Assembly (NCBI RefSeq): GCF_002213425.1
Contig: NZ_NJGV01000005.1
Span: 248,001-312,000, forward strand
Reading direction: 5' to 3'
Length of the DNA: 64,000 nt
Source of the DNA: Herbaspirillum aquaticum
GTDB taxonomy: Bacteria > Pseudomonadota > Gammaproteobacteria > Burkholderiales > Burkholderiaceae_D
Numbering within the stretch: the stretch's first letter is position 1; each line of letters begins with the position of its first letter. Of the stretch, positions 7,990 to 16,871 are shown piece by piece. The translations under genes and the position numbers were made by a program. The notes under the pieces were generated by a model. That model was not told the origin of the DNA, searched no databases, and saw nothing but the letters and a program-made list of their open reading frames with translations.

Positions 7990-8636
7990 TGATAGCGCCT
8001 CGACAGTTTCTCTTCCAGCCAGGTTTGCAGGAGGGTGAGCAGTTGATTGATGACCCAGTAGATGGTCCCGACGATGATGAACATGTCCATGTAGCGGAAG
8101 GTGGTCGCCCCCAGCTGATCGGCCACGCGCGTCAGTTCCACCACGGTCACGGTGGAGGCCAGCGAGGTATCCTTCATCAGCGCGATCAGGCGGCTGCCCA
8201 CGGGAGGAATGGCGATGCGCAGGCCTTGCGGCAGGATCACGCGCCACAGCGTCTTCCAGTAACCCATGCCCATGGACCAGGCGGCTTCCCACTGGCCGCG
8301 ATCGACCGCATTGATGCCGGAGCGAAAGTTCTCGCTCAGGTAGGCCGCCGAGAACAAGGTCAGCGCCAGCAAGGCGGCGGGGATGGGATCGATGGTGATG
8401 CCGTAGTTGGGCAGGCCGAAATAGATCAGCAGGATCTGGATCAGCAAGGGCGTGCCGCGAAACACCGACACATAGGCAAACGCCAGCCAGCGCAGCGGCC
8501 GCGCATCGGAAATGCGGGCCAGCGCAATGAGCATGCCCAGCGCCGAACCCAGCACGAATGAGCCGATACCCAGCCCGATGGTCACCACCACCGCTTTCTC
8601 CAGCAGCGGTAGCGCCCTGACAAACAGATCAATCAT
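7986..8636 (-). CDS. Polar amino acid ABC transporter permease
   Basis: 216-residue inner-membrane permease of the His/Glu/Gln/cystine type. It has about five membrane segments, the conserved FRGTPLLIQILLIYFG segment near residue 60-75, and the EAA loop (WEAAWSMGMGYWKTLWRVILPQ around residues 117-138) that docks the ATPase. Only one permease gene is present, so a homodimer is expected. Its stop overlaps the ATPase start by four bases. The lyase gene upstream ends 64 bp before it. Confidence 0.94.
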   Translation of the reverse strand: MIDLFVRALPLLEKAVVVTIGLGIGSFVLGSALGMLIALARISDARPLRWLAFAYVSVFRGTPLLIQILLIYFGLPNYGITIDPIPAALLALTLFSAAYLSENFRSGINAVDRGQWEAAWSMGMGYWKTLWRVILPQGLRIAIPPVGSRLIALMKDTSLASTVTVVELTRVADQLGATTFRYMDMFIIVGTIYWVINQLLTLLQTWLEEKLSRRYQ

Positions 8637-8699
8637 GGTTCTCCTCCCGGTTGCAGCGCCTGCATGCGGGCGCTGCTTCAGTGTTCATGGACGCGTGCA

Positions 8700-9857
8700 T
8701 CACGCCTGTGGGGCAGCTTTTGCGTACTGGGCCAGTGCCTGGTCCAGATCGGCGATCAGCAGGGCAGGATCTTCCAGGCCGATAGACAGGCGCACCACTG
8801 GCTGGTCGGTCGCCGGGAAGGCGCGATTGGCCTGCAGGGCGGCCGGATAATAAGCCGCCAGGCTGTGCACGCCGCCCCAGCTGGCACCGATGGCGAAGTG
8901 CTGCAGGGCGTCGAAGAAGCCGTGGAAAGCGCTTTCCGGTGCCGGTTGCAGGATCATCGAGAACAGGCAGCCATTGGTCTTGTAGTCGCGCTTCCACAGA
9001 GCATGGCCGGGGTCGCCTTCGAGCGGCGGGTACATCATGCGCGCAACCACAGGATGATCGGCCAGATGGCGCGCCACCTGCAGGGTCGAAGCACTTTGGG
9101 CCCGGACGCGCAATGGCAGGGTTTCCAGCCCGCGCAGCACGAGGAAGCAATCCTCGGGACTGACCTGCTGGCCGAGGATGCTCTGGGTCTCGCGCAGGAT
9201 CTCGTAGTGGCCGTGGTCATTCATGCTGATGCATCCCATGAGCACGTCGGAGTGACCGCCCATGAATTTGGTGGCTGCCTGGATACTGAAGTCTACGCCC
9301 ATGTCCAGGCATGTCAGTCCCAGCGGACTGGCCCAGGTGTTGTCCAGCATGGTCAGCACACCGTGCTGCCGTGCCACGGCGGTGATGGCCGGGATGTCCT
9401 GCATTTCCATGGTGACCGTGCCGGGCGCCTCCATGCAGATCAGGCGGGTGGATGGCTTGATCAGTTCGGCGATTTCCGCGCCGATGTCCGGCCGGTACAG
9501 CTCCACCTCCACGCCCATTCGCGCCAGCCATTTTTCGGCAAAGGTCTTGAGGGCACCATAGCAGGCGGCCGAGACCAGCAGATGGTCGCCACCGCGCACG
9601 AAGCCCATCACGGTAGTCATCAGGGCGGCCGCGCCGGAGGGCGCGATGACGCAGTGACGGGCGTTCTCCAGCGCGGCTACGCGCTGCTCCAGCAGGCGCG
9701 CCGTGGGGGTGCCGGTGACGCCATAGCTGAAGCCATCGGGCTGGCGCTGCTTGCGCTGAACAAAGTCCTCGAAGGTGTCGAACACCACGGTGGAGGCGCG
9801 CATCACCGGGGGCGAGAGGCTGGCGAACGCGGGTTGAGAGGAAACAGGGTGGCTCAT
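8700..9857 (-). CDS. PLP-dependent Cys/Met metabolism enzyme (cystathionine beta-lyase-like)
   Basis: 385-residue fold-type I PLP enzyme of the trans-sulfuration family, probably a cystathionine beta-lyase or related C-S lyase. Key features are SYGVTGTPTARLLEQ (residues 44-58, tetramer PLP-phosphate contact), the glycine-rich APSGAAALMT near 72, the DNTWASPL segment (about 170) with the cofactor Asp, and the Schiff-base Lys in QAATKFMGGHSD (about 195). The C-terminal WGGVHSL segment is characteristic of MetC-type lyases. It is transcribed with an amino-acid permease and ATPase, so the transporter probably imports a sulfur-containing amino acid that this enzyme cleaves (inference). Confidence 0.88.
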   Translation of the reverse strand: MSHPVSSQPAFASLSPPVMRASTVVFDTFEDFVQRKQRQPDGFSYGVTGTPTARLLEQRVAALENARHCVIAPSGAAALMTTVMGFVRGGDHLLVSAACYGALKTFAEKWLARMGVEVELYRPDIGAEIAELIKPSTRLICMEAPGTVTMEMQDIPAITAVARQHGVLTMLDNTWASPLGLTCLDMGVDFSIQAATKFMGGHSDVLMGCISMNDHGHYEILRETQSILGQQVSPEDCFLVLRGLETLPLRVRAQSASTLQVARHLADHPVVARMMYPPLEGDPGHALWKRDYKTNGCLFSMILQPAPESAFHGFFDALQHFAIGASWGGVHSLAAYYPAALQANRAFPATDQPVVRLSIGLEDPALLIADLDQALAQYAKAAPQA

Positions 9858-9859
9858 GC

Positions 9860-9875
9860 GATTAATTTGTTAATC
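9860..9875. promoter_or_regulatory. Inverted repeat at the lyase start
   Basis: GATTAA-TTTG-TTAATC lies two bases upstream of the lyase start codon (on the minus strand). It occupies the ribosome-site region, so it could block transcription or translation when bound. It differs from the ATAAG-type motif found at the lysR and binding-protein promoters. Confidence 0.4.
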
Positions 9876-9939
9876 TAAAAAAGAGAAGCCCAGTATCCGA
9901 ATTCGCGCCGCTGCCATCAACAGCTCGCCGGACTAACTT

Positions 9940-9956
9940 TATAAGTGGTACTTATA
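9940..9956. promoter_or_regulatory. Likely LysR operator (copy at lysR start)
   Basis: TATAAGT-GGT-ACTTATA is a perfect 7-3-7 palindrome that fits the T-N11-A rule for LysR boxes. It ends one base before the lysR ATG, in the divergent region between lysR and the lyase-transporter unit. A closely similar motif precedes the binding-protein gene at 11084. Confidence 0.6.
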
Positions 9957-9957
9957 C

Positions 9958-10887
9958 ATGGACATGCGAGACATCCAGGTCTTCCGCGCCGTCATGCGCG
10001 CCGGGACCACCAGCAAGGCCGCCGCCCTGCTCAACGTATCCCAGCCCGCGATCAGCCAGTCGATCCGCAAGCTGGAAGCGTCTTCCGAACTGCGGCTGTT
10101 CGAACGCACCCGTGGCCGGCTGGTGCCGACGCAGGAGGCGCTGGCCTTGATCGTCGAAGTGGATCGCTGCTTTGCCGGGTTCGAGATGATCGAGCACCGT
10201 ATCCGCAGCTTGCGCTCATTCGGACTGGGTCGCCTGGCCATTGCCTCCTTTCCCGCACTGGGCAATGGTTTCATGCCACGCGCCATCGCGGCCTTCGGGC
10301 TGGGCGAGCGGCGTGTTCAGATGTCGTTCCAGATCATGAGTTCGCGCGAGGTTTACCAGCAGGTCAGCGCAGGACAGCTGGATTTCGGGCTGATGGCCGA
10401 TGAACTGTCCGTCTCCGGGCTGGAGCATTCGCAATTCATGAGCGTGCCGGGTGTGATGGTGATGAATGACCGGCATCCCTTGGCCGGCAAGCCGGTCATC
10501 ACGGCCGACGACCTGCTGGAGCATCCCTTCATTGCCCTCAATCCCGAAGATGCCAGCCGCCGGCGTCTGGAGCAGGAGCTGATCCTGCAGGGAAAGGTTT
10601 TGCGCCCCATCCTGGAAACGCCTTATTCCAATTCGGTCTGCGAATTCGCCATGCGTGGTGTCGGCATGGGCATGGCGCATCCCATTCTGGCGCTGGATTT
10701 CGTCACGCGGGGCCTGCGCCTGAAGCCGATGGAGGTGACGGCCAATTTCACGGCGCTGCTGGTGTTCCGGCCTGGTGTGCCGATGTCGGAGAATGCCAAG
10801 GAGCTGCTGCGGGTGATGCGCATCCAGATGGAGTCGGACATGAGTTCATTGCGCCAGGTGCTGTACCAGAAACCCGGCGCTTTCTGA
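9958..10887 (+). CDS. LysR-family transcriptional regulator
   Basis: 309-residue regulator. The N-terminal winged HTH (residues 1-60) contains AGTTSKAAALLNVSQPAISQ and the family-typical LFERTRGRLVPTQEA. An effector-binding domain of periplasmic-binding fold follows (about 90-295). It is divergent from the lyase-permease-ATPase unit and upstream of the binding protein, the usual position of a local regulator. A perfect palindrome sits immediately before its start codon, consistent with autoregulation. There is no clear Shine-Dalgarno sequence in front of 9958, so the second in-frame ATG at 9964 or a leaderless message is possible. Confidence 0.93.
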   Translation: MDMRDIQVFRAVMRAGTTSKAAALLNVSQPAISQSIRKLEASSELRLFERTRGRLVPTQEALALIVEVDRCFAGFEMIEHRIRSLRSFGLGRLAIASFPALGNGFMPRAIAAFGLGERRVQMSFQIMSSREVYQQVSAGQLDFGLMADELSVSGLEHSQFMSVPGVMVMNDRHPLAGKPVITADDLLEHPFIALNPEDASRRRLEQELILQGKVLRPILETPYSNSVCEFAMRGVGMGMAHPILALDFVTRGLRLKPMEVTANFTALLVFRPGVPMSENAKELLRVMRIQMESDMSSLRQVLYQKPGAF

Positions 10888-11083
10888 ATCTCGGTGCCAT
10901 GCACCGGTTTGAGCGCTGCGCACAAGTCTGGGGCAAGGCGCGACGGCAAGAGATCGCACGATGAGCCGCCGGCCCCAAGGGAAGCACCGCAGGGAAGGGC
11001 GCAACGCTATTGGGTCGCTTCATTTTACGGTGCCGGATTGGTGCAAGATCTCTTATGGACGCATCAATTTCATCGTTGAAACT

Positions 11084-11098
11084 ATAAGCTCTGCTTAT
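11084..11098. promoter_or_regulatory. Likely LysR operator (copy at binding-protein promoter)
   Basis: ATAAGC-TCT-GCTTAT, a perfect 6-3-6 palindrome 89 bp before the binding-protein start, with the same geometry and outer bases as the motif at 9940. The surrounding 10888-11187 interval has no supported gene and appears to be promoter DNA. Confidence 0.55.
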
Positions 11099-11187
11099 CA
11101 CTCAAGAAACGCCCCCGGATTGCTGATCCCTTGGCCTGGGCACAGAATGGGCTTCCGTTTTCATTGATGACCAAGAGGGGACAGTAC

Positions 11188-12018
11188 ATGAAGTTGCATC
11201 ATTTCATTCCGACCTGCCTGGTGGCAGCGCTCCTGGGCAGCGCAGCGGCTGCCGTGTCAGCCCAGAACATTCCGGCCGACATCCTGGCCAGTGCCCGTGC
11301 CTCGGGCGTGATCCGCATCGCCAACACCCAGAGCAGTCCGCCCTGGAGCCTGATTGACGACAAGCTGCAACCGGCCGGCTATGACGTCGAGGTGGCCAAG
11401 GAAGTGGCGCGCCGCATCGGCGTGGCGAAAGTGGTTTTCGTGGCTGACAGCTTCAAGAATTTCGTGGAGGGGCTCAAGGCGGGCAAGTACGACATGGTGA
11501 TGAACGACCTGACGCCCTCGCCGGAACGGGAGAAGCAGGTCGATTTCGCGGCACCCTATGGCGTGGAGGATTTCCGTATCTTCGTACTGGCCAGCAACGC
11601 CAGCATCAAGGACAAGCCCGATCTCAAGGGCAAGAAGGTGGGCGTCACCACCGGTACCACCAATGAAAGCTGGGCCCGGGCCAATCTGAAGGAATCGGAC
11701 ATCCGCGCCTATGACAATGGCGGTTTCGTCTTCAATGACCTGGGCAATGGGCGCATTGATGCGGTCATCAGTTCGCACTTCGGTGGCATGAAATACGCCA
11801 ATGTGAACAAGTTGCCGATCAAGGAAGTCGGACCGGTGCTGATCTACCAGCTGTCGGCACCGGCCATGCCAAAGGGCCAGCAGCCATTGAAGGACGCAGT
11901 CAGCAAGGCAATTGGCGACATGACGCGCGATGGCACCATTGATAAGCTGGCGCGCCGCTGGGTGGGTGCGGATTTCGATATGGTGGGGGATATCCAGCGG
12001 GCTTTGCAGCAACCGTGA
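11188..12018 (+). CDS. ABC transporter substrate-binding protein (amino-acid type, SBP_bac_3)
   Basis: 276-residue periplasmic binding protein. The signal peptide spans residues 1-26 (cleaved after VSA). The family-3 core is visible: GVIRIANTQSSPPWSLID near residue 40, GYDVEVAKEVARRIGV, LKAGKYDMVMNDLTPSPER and GKKVGVTTGTTNESW. The ATG at 11188 was chosen because it starts the signal peptide and follows a purine-rich AAGAGGGGA site. It most likely feeds the permease/ATPase at 7219-8636, which lacks its own binding protein, since both lie around the same LysR regulator and share an operator-like motif. Confidence 0.92.
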   Translation: MKLHHFIPTCLVAALLGSAAAAVSAQNIPADILASARASGVIRIANTQSSPPWSLIDDKLQPAGYDVEVAKEVARRIGVAKVVFVADSFKNFVEGLKAGKYDMVMNDLTPSPEREKQVDFAAPYGVEDFRIFVLASNASIKDKPDLKGKKVGVTTGTTNESWARANLKESDIRAYDNGGFVFNDLGNGRIDAVISSHFGGMKYANVNKLPIKEVGPVLIYQLSAPAMPKGQQPLKDAVSKAIGDMTRDGTIDKLARRWVGADFDMVGDIQRALQQP

Positions 12019-12321
12019 TTCGATTACCGCCGCGCTGGCTGACAGTTCCGCGGCGGGTTTCCGTTGTTGCCCGACGAGCTCACTGTAAAAGTGGAAAGTT
12101 TGCGGGCAGCGTGTGGAAGCCAACCGGGCGCCAAGGCAGCAGGCTCGACGAGCATGTCGACGACTCCCGCGAAGACCTGCGCAGCTGCATGCGCGTGGCC
12201 TGCCGTCTTTGCCGCAAAGCGATCCGTCCTGGCACGATCATTATCCGCACGTGGCTCTATCGATAGTGTTGAGGCTCCCTTAGGCTGTGATCCTTGCTTA
12301 TATTTTGATCGGGATCTGGCC
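12019..12321. other. Intergenic stretch without a supported gene
   Basis: This 303-bp stretch follows the binding-protein gene. Its open frames have no recognisable protein features. It presumably holds the promoter of the SnoaL-like gene, but no specific site can be named. Confidence 0.4.
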
Positions 12322-12744
12322 ATGAATCAGCATCAACATGCACCGCTAAACACGCACTCCGACAAGGCCTTGCTGGCCCTGCTGGAAAGTTTTTCCGATG
12401 CCTGGAACCGTCATGATCTGGCGGCATTGATGAATTGCATGCATGACGATTGCGTGTTTCTGACCGCCGCCGGCAACGAGCCGCACGGGACGCGTCATGC
12501 CGGGCCAGCCGCCGTCAGCAAGGCATTTGCTTCGGCCTGGGAAACCTTCCCCGATGCCCGCTGGCGGGATGCGCGGCACTGGGTCAGTGGCGATCGCGGC
12601 GTTTCCGAATGGACCTTTACAGGGACCGCCGCCGACGGTACGCGGTCGGAATCCTGCGGCGTCGATCTGTTCATTTTCCGGGATGGGAAGATCCTCGAAA
12701 AGAATGTCTTCCGCAAAGACCGCCCGCGCCTGCCTGCGCGCTGA
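12322..12744 (+). CDS. SnoaL-like / NTF2-fold protein
   Basis: 140-residue soluble protein with the cone-shaped NTF2/SnoaL fold pattern: helix ALLALLESFSDAWNRHDLAA, then MHDDCVFLTAAG, a loop with GPAAVSKAFASAWETFPD, and paired strands ending with DLFIFRDGKILEKNVFRK. Members range from isomerases to binding proteins, and the substrate cannot be read from sequence. The gene ends 42 bp before an FAD oxidoreductase in the same direction and is likely co-transcribed with it. Confidence 0.8.
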   Translation: MNQHQHAPLNTHSDKALLALLESFSDAWNRHDLAALMNCMHDDCVFLTAAGNEPHGTRHAGPAAVSKAFASAWETFPDARWRDARHWVSGDRGVSEWTFTGTAADGTRSESCGVDLFIFRDGKILEKNVFRKDRPRLPAR

Positions 12745-12786
12745 GCTGCCTTCCGAGCTTGCCTCCCACCCTCAGCAAAAAACACC

Positions 12787-14169
12787 ATGAACAGCCGCAC
12801 TGCATACGATCCGCACTTCGATCCGCTGGTCTCTTCTTCGATCGGCCATGACGCCGCCTATGCACCGACCTATTGGGTCGCCACGGCTGGCGAACCTCCA
12901 CCGCACGATGGCCCCGTCACCGGCGATATGGATGCGGATGTAGTGATTATCGGCTCCGGCTTTACCGGTCTGTCGACAGCCTTGTTCCTGGCGCGTGAGC
13001 ACGGTATTCGCGCCACCGTACTGGAAGCCAACCAACTCGCCTGGGGATGTACCAGCCGCAATGGCGGACAAGGACAAAACGCCAGCGGCCGACTCTATCG
13101 TTCGCAATGGATTGCCCGCTGGGGCTTGCAGACGGCCCTGAAAATGCATGAGGAAATCCAGTGCGGCTTCGACACCTTCAAGCAACTGGTGGCACAGATC
13201 GATTGCGATGCGCAGCCGGGCGGGCATCTGCAGATTGCACATCGGCGCAAAAAACTGGCCTTCCTGCAAAACGAAGTCAATGTCTTGCGTCAGCAGTTCG
13301 GTTATGACGCCCACCTGCTCAGCAAGGAAGACGTGCATCGCGACTGGTGCGGCGATCAGGAAGCCGTTGGCGCCATGCATGAGCCGGAAGGCATTTCCGT
13401 GCATCCGCTCAAGCTGGCCTTCGGCATGCTCAGGCAGGCTCGCGCACATGGCGCCCGCGTGCATCCGGCCAGCCCGGTAACCGGATGGGAAACACACAAT
13501 GGCGTGCATCACCTGCATACGCCCGGTGGCATCGTACGTGCCCGCGCCGTTGCCATCGCAACAGGGGCGTATGCGACGCCCGGATTGTCGCCGTTATTGA
13601 AAAACCGCATCTTCCCCGTATTGTCCAATTCAATCGTCACGCGGCCGCTGACCGCTGGAGAACTCGCGGCGTGCAGCATTCGGACCCATCAGCCGATGAC
13701 GGATACCCGCACTTTGCGCTTCTACTACCGCCTGTTGCCTGACAACCGCGTACAGATTGGCAGTCGCAGCGCCATCACCGGCGCCGATGCCGGCCGCGAT
13801 GCGCATTACCGCTTGCTCACCGAGGGCTTGGCGCGCAAATTCCCGGCGTTGGCTGGCATCCAGATCGATTATTCATGGTGGGGGTGGGTGGATGTCAGCC
13901 ACGATCTGATGCCGCGGGTGGTGCAGCCCGATCCGTCGCAACACATTTATTACGCCACGGGGTACGGTGGCAATGGCGTGTCGTTTTCTGCGCATGCCGG
14001 CAGGCGCATGGCTGAGCGTATTGCGGGCGTGCGCGACAGCACGATCACCTTGCCGATCTACGATAGCCCGCTGCCGTTTCCGCGCCAGGGAGAATGGGCT
14101 GCACCGTTTCGCCGTATCGGGCAGCGCATGCTGTATCGCTGGTACTGGTTGCGTGATGAAATCATCTAG
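12787..14169 (+). CDS. FAD-dependent amine oxidoreductase (DAO/PuuB type)
   Basis: 460-residue flavoenzyme of the D-amino-acid oxidase superfamily. The dinucleotide-binding motif VVIIGSGFTGLSTALFLA lies at residues 53-70, with E at the end of the second strand (VLEAN). The segment GCTSRNGGQGQ is typical of PuuB-like gamma-glutamylputrescine oxidases. The C-terminal flavin-contact segment YYATGYGGNGVSFSAHAG is near residue 392-409. It probably oxidises an amine or N-substituted amino acid. The neighbouring guanidino ureohydrolase and MocR regulator support polyamine or guanidino catabolism. It converges with, and overlaps by eight bases, the regulator gene at 14162. Confidence 0.88.
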   Translation: MNSRTAYDPHFDPLVSSSIGHDAAYAPTYWVATAGEPPPHDGPVTGDMDADVVIIGSGFTGLSTALFLAREHGIRATVLEANQLAWGCTSRNGGQGQNASGRLYRSQWIARWGLQTALKMHEEIQCGFDTFKQLVAQIDCDAQPGGHLQIAHRRKKLAFLQNEVNVLRQQFGYDAHLLSKEDVHRDWCGDQEAVGAMHEPEGISVHPLKLAFGMLRQARAHGARVHPASPVTGWETHNGVHHLHTPGGIVRARAVAIATGAYATPGLSPLLKNRIFPVLSNSIVTRPLTAGELAACSIRTHQPMTDTRTLRFYYRLLPDNRVQIGSRSAITGADAGRDAHYRLLTEGLARKFPALAGIQIDYSWWGWVDVSHDLMPRVVQPDPSQHIYYATGYGGNGVSFSAHAGRRMAERIAGVRDSTITLPIYDSPLPFPRQGEWAAPFRRIGQRMLYRWYWLRDEII

Positions 14170-15697
14170 GCGTGCCGGGCGAGGGCGTGCGCTGCCGTTT
14201 GACCAGCGCCGCCAGTTCCTTGATACCCGGCTCGATGCGATCGACCGGAATCGATGAAAACCCGAGGCGCACATGGTTGATTCGGTCGGCTTGTGCCAGA
14301 AAGAAGCTTTCACCAGATTCGATCAGGATGCCATGTTCATGCGCAGCTTGACGTAACTTCCGGGTATCGAAACCGGCAGCAAACTCTCCCCATAAGGCCG
14401 AACCGCCATCCGGCGGCTGGAACTGCATTTCCGGCAAATGCGTTTGCAGCGCGTGGGTCAGTGCCTTCGCGCGCCGTGCCAGTTCCTCGCGCATGGTATG
14501 CACGAAGCGATCATAGTGGCCATGCGCAATGAACAGTGCTGCGGCCATTTGATTGTTGGTGGCGGGATGACGGATCATCAGGCGCCGCAACACCCGCAAT
14601 TGTTCAATCACTTCTGCCGGCGCCACGATATAGCCGATGCGCAATCCGGGCGATAACGTCTTGGAGAGGCTGCCGATATAGATGGTGCGGTGATCATGGT
14701 CGATGGCTTTGAGCGCCGGGGATGGCTTTCCCGTGTACTGCATTTCGGCATCGTAATCATCTTCGATCAGGATGCCATCGCACTCACGGGCCCACGCCAG
14801 CAAGGCGGCCCGCCGCGCGGCGCTGAGCGTGATGCCGGTTGGGCACTGGTGGCTCGGTGTGCAATACACGGTTTGCGCTGCGGCCAGAACATCGCGGTCC
14901 GGCAGCACGCCTTCATGATCGATATCGAGTCCCACCAGGTGCGCCCCACGGCGCAGGAAGATATTGCGCGCATCCATGTAGCCAGGATTTTCTACTGCGA
15001 CGGTCGAGCCAGGCGCCACCAGCAATTCGCTGATCAGATAAAGCGCCTGCTGTGCGCCGACGGTCAGCAGCACTTCTTCACGCTTGGCGGCGATGCCCCG
15101 GCGTGGCAGCACGTGCCAGATCAACTGGGCAAGCAGCGATTCATTGTCGTGGTCGATGGCATCCGGCGCCCAGCGATGGATGGCGCTCACGTCCAGTGCG
15201 CGACGGCTGCATTCACGCCAGTCTGCAATGGGAAACAGGCTGGGATCGAACTGACCATACAGGAAGGGATAGCGATAACGCTGCCAATCGCCGGGCTTGT
15301 CCAGCCAGCGCATTCCTGCGGGCAATCCAATCATGCGCCGATGCCAGTCCACCGGATTGGATGACGCCGGCTTCGTCTCGATGGCGGGTGCCGTTGCCGT
15401 CGTTGTGCGAGCGTGGCTCAGGTACTGATCGCTGACGTAATAGCCATTGCGCGGCCGATTCTCCAGATAACCGTCTTCGACCAGCTTTTCGTAGACCAAT
15501 ACCACGGTATTGCGCGACACCGACAACATGTCGGCCAGTTCGCGGCTTGACGGGAGGCGCATGCCGGCCAGCAATCGGCCGTCCCGCATGGCATCGACAA
15601 AACCAACCCGCAACTGACTTTGCAGCGTGGACGCCTGACGGTCAGGATTGGGGAAAATCTGATGCCACATGACCTGATAGACGTCGTTGTTGCGCAT
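14162..15697 (-). CDS. MocR/PdxR-type GntR regulator with aminotransferase domain
   Basis: 511-residue chimeric regulator. A GntR winged HTH spans residues 22-95 (MRLPSSRELADMLSVSRNTV is the recognition segment) and an aspartate-aminotransferase-like domain covers about 135-500. The PLP-binding Lys is in IYIGSLSKTLSPGLRIGY (about residue 342). VENPGYMDARNIF and LIEDDYDAEM are further PLP-fold landmarks. Such proteins sense PLP adducts of amines or amino acids such as GABA and switch the neighbouring catabolic genes. It is divergent from the TauE-like permease at 15963 and convergent with the amine oxidoreductase. Confidence 0.94.
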   Translation of the reverse strand: MRNNDVYQVMWHQIFPNPDRQASTLQSQLRVGFVDAMRDGRLLAGMRLPSSRELADMLSVSRNTVVLVYEKLVEDGYLENRPRNGYYVSDQYLSHARTTTATAPAIETKPASSNPVDWHRRMIGLPAGMRWLDKPGDWQRYRYPFLYGQFDPSLFPIADWRECSRRALDVSAIHRWAPDAIDHDNESLLAQLIWHVLPRRGIAAKREEVLLTVGAQQALYLISELLVAPGSTVAVENPGYMDARNIFLRRGAHLVGLDIDHEGVLPDRDVLAAAQTVYCTPSHQCPTGITLSAARRAALLAWARECDGILIEDDYDAEMQYTGKPSPALKAIDHDHRTIYIGSLSKTLSPGLRIGYIVAPAEVIEQLRVLRRLMIRHPATNNQMAAALFIAHGHYDRFVHTMREELARRAKALTHALQTHLPEMQFQPPDGGSALWGEFAAGFDTRKLRQAAHEHGILIESGESFFLAQADRINHVRLGFSSIPVDRIEPGIKELAALVKRQRTPSPGTPR

Positions 15698-15962
15698 AGT
15701 GCTCTCCCTGTTTTACAGCGTGCTGAACTGCATCTTTCATGCCATCCATGTGCGCAGCGTTACAAACGGGGGCGAGCTATCCCTGGGCAGGGGCATTACC
15801 CTGCGGGCCCTACCGATGGCGGTACGACACACAGGTCATGATTTGTGCAAACGCAGCCGGCGCGCACGATTTTAGTGCGGCCGCTGACCGTTACCGTGCT
15901 GGACCCATCGATTGCCGTTCTTGGCGTTATACCGGCGCACGCAACAATGCAATGATGCTGTC

Positions 15963-16754
15963 ATGCCAATCACGCTGTGTACTGCGCTCATGCTTTCATC
16001 CTTTTTTTTCGGGTCGCTCACGTTGTTGGCTTGGCTGGCAGCAGTCAGTTTGCTTGCCGGTGTGATCAAAGGGGTCAGCGGTTTCGGGGCAGCGCTGATC
16101 ATGGCGCCCTTGTTTGGCCTGTGGCTAACGCCGTCCCATGCCAGCGCATTGGTGATACTGCTGCATGCAGCAACAGCGTTACAGGGCTGGCGCAACTGGT
16201 CCCGGCTAGTACGCTGGAAGAGCGTGACGCCGCTGGCCCTGGTGGCCTTGGCATGCACCATGCTAACAACGCGCCTGTTCAATGATGGCGATAACACGCA
16301 AGTGCATCGGCTCATGGGCGCAGTGGTCATTCTGCTGACGCTGCTGCACGTGGGCGGCTGGCGCTGGCGACATCAGGGTGGCGTCGCAGCCACGCTGAGC
16401 GCCGGCCTGGCCAGCGGTGCCATGACGGCTTTGGGGGGCATGGGCGGCGCGCCCGCAGTGTATTACTTCAGTGGCGGACCTGGGGGCAAAGCGGAGGACC
16501 ACCACGTTACGGCGCGGCTACGCGCCAACTTGCTGGGATATTTCTGCCTGCTCTTCGTGGGCGCCAGTCTGATTCTAGGGTTGCAGCGGCATATCAATGT
16601 GGCCGTGCTGGCGAGCAGCGCCGTGCTGGTGCCGGTGTTTGCTGCCGGGGTGTTGATCGGCGAACGCCTTTATCGGCACTTGCCGGCTTGCTGGATCAAT
16701 TTCACGGTGACTGCCTTATTACTCGGTTCTGGATTGTTGTCCTTGCTGCGTTGA
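15963..16754 (+). CDS. TauE/SafE-family sulfite exporter-like permease
   Basis: 263-residue membrane protein with about eight hydrophobic segments. The two-fold repeat of the TauE/SafE (UPF0721) family is visible: LLAGVIKGVSGFGAALIMAP near the N-terminus and LASGAMTALGGMGGAPAVYY near the middle. These proteins export small organic or sulfur anions, and the substrate is not deducible. The ATG at 15963 is preferred to an in-frame codon at 15912 because the hydrophobic region starts there. The gene is divergent from the MocR regulator and precedes the ureohydrolase, so it may belong to the same regulon. Confidence 0.85.
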   Translation: MPITLCTALMLSSFFFGSLTLLAWLAAVSLLAGVIKGVSGFGAALIMAPLFGLWLTPSHASALVILLHAATALQGWRNWSRLVRWKSVTPLALVALACTMLTTRLFNDGDNTQVHRLMGAVVILLTLLHVGGWRWRHQGGVAATLSAGLASGAMTALGGMGGAPAVYYFSGGPGGKAEDHHVTARLRANLLGYFCLLFVGASLILGLQRHINVAVLASSAVLVPVFAAGVLIGERLYRHLPACWINFTVTALLLGSGLLSLLR

Positions 16755-16871
16755 ATGCGTAGCGTGTTCTTGGGTAGGTCGTAAGCAATGGAGCTTGCTT
16801 TGTTCATGAGCGTGCGCGACGTGCCATTTTTTAAAACTGATTTGTCGTCAAGGATCACGAGGGGATGCACC

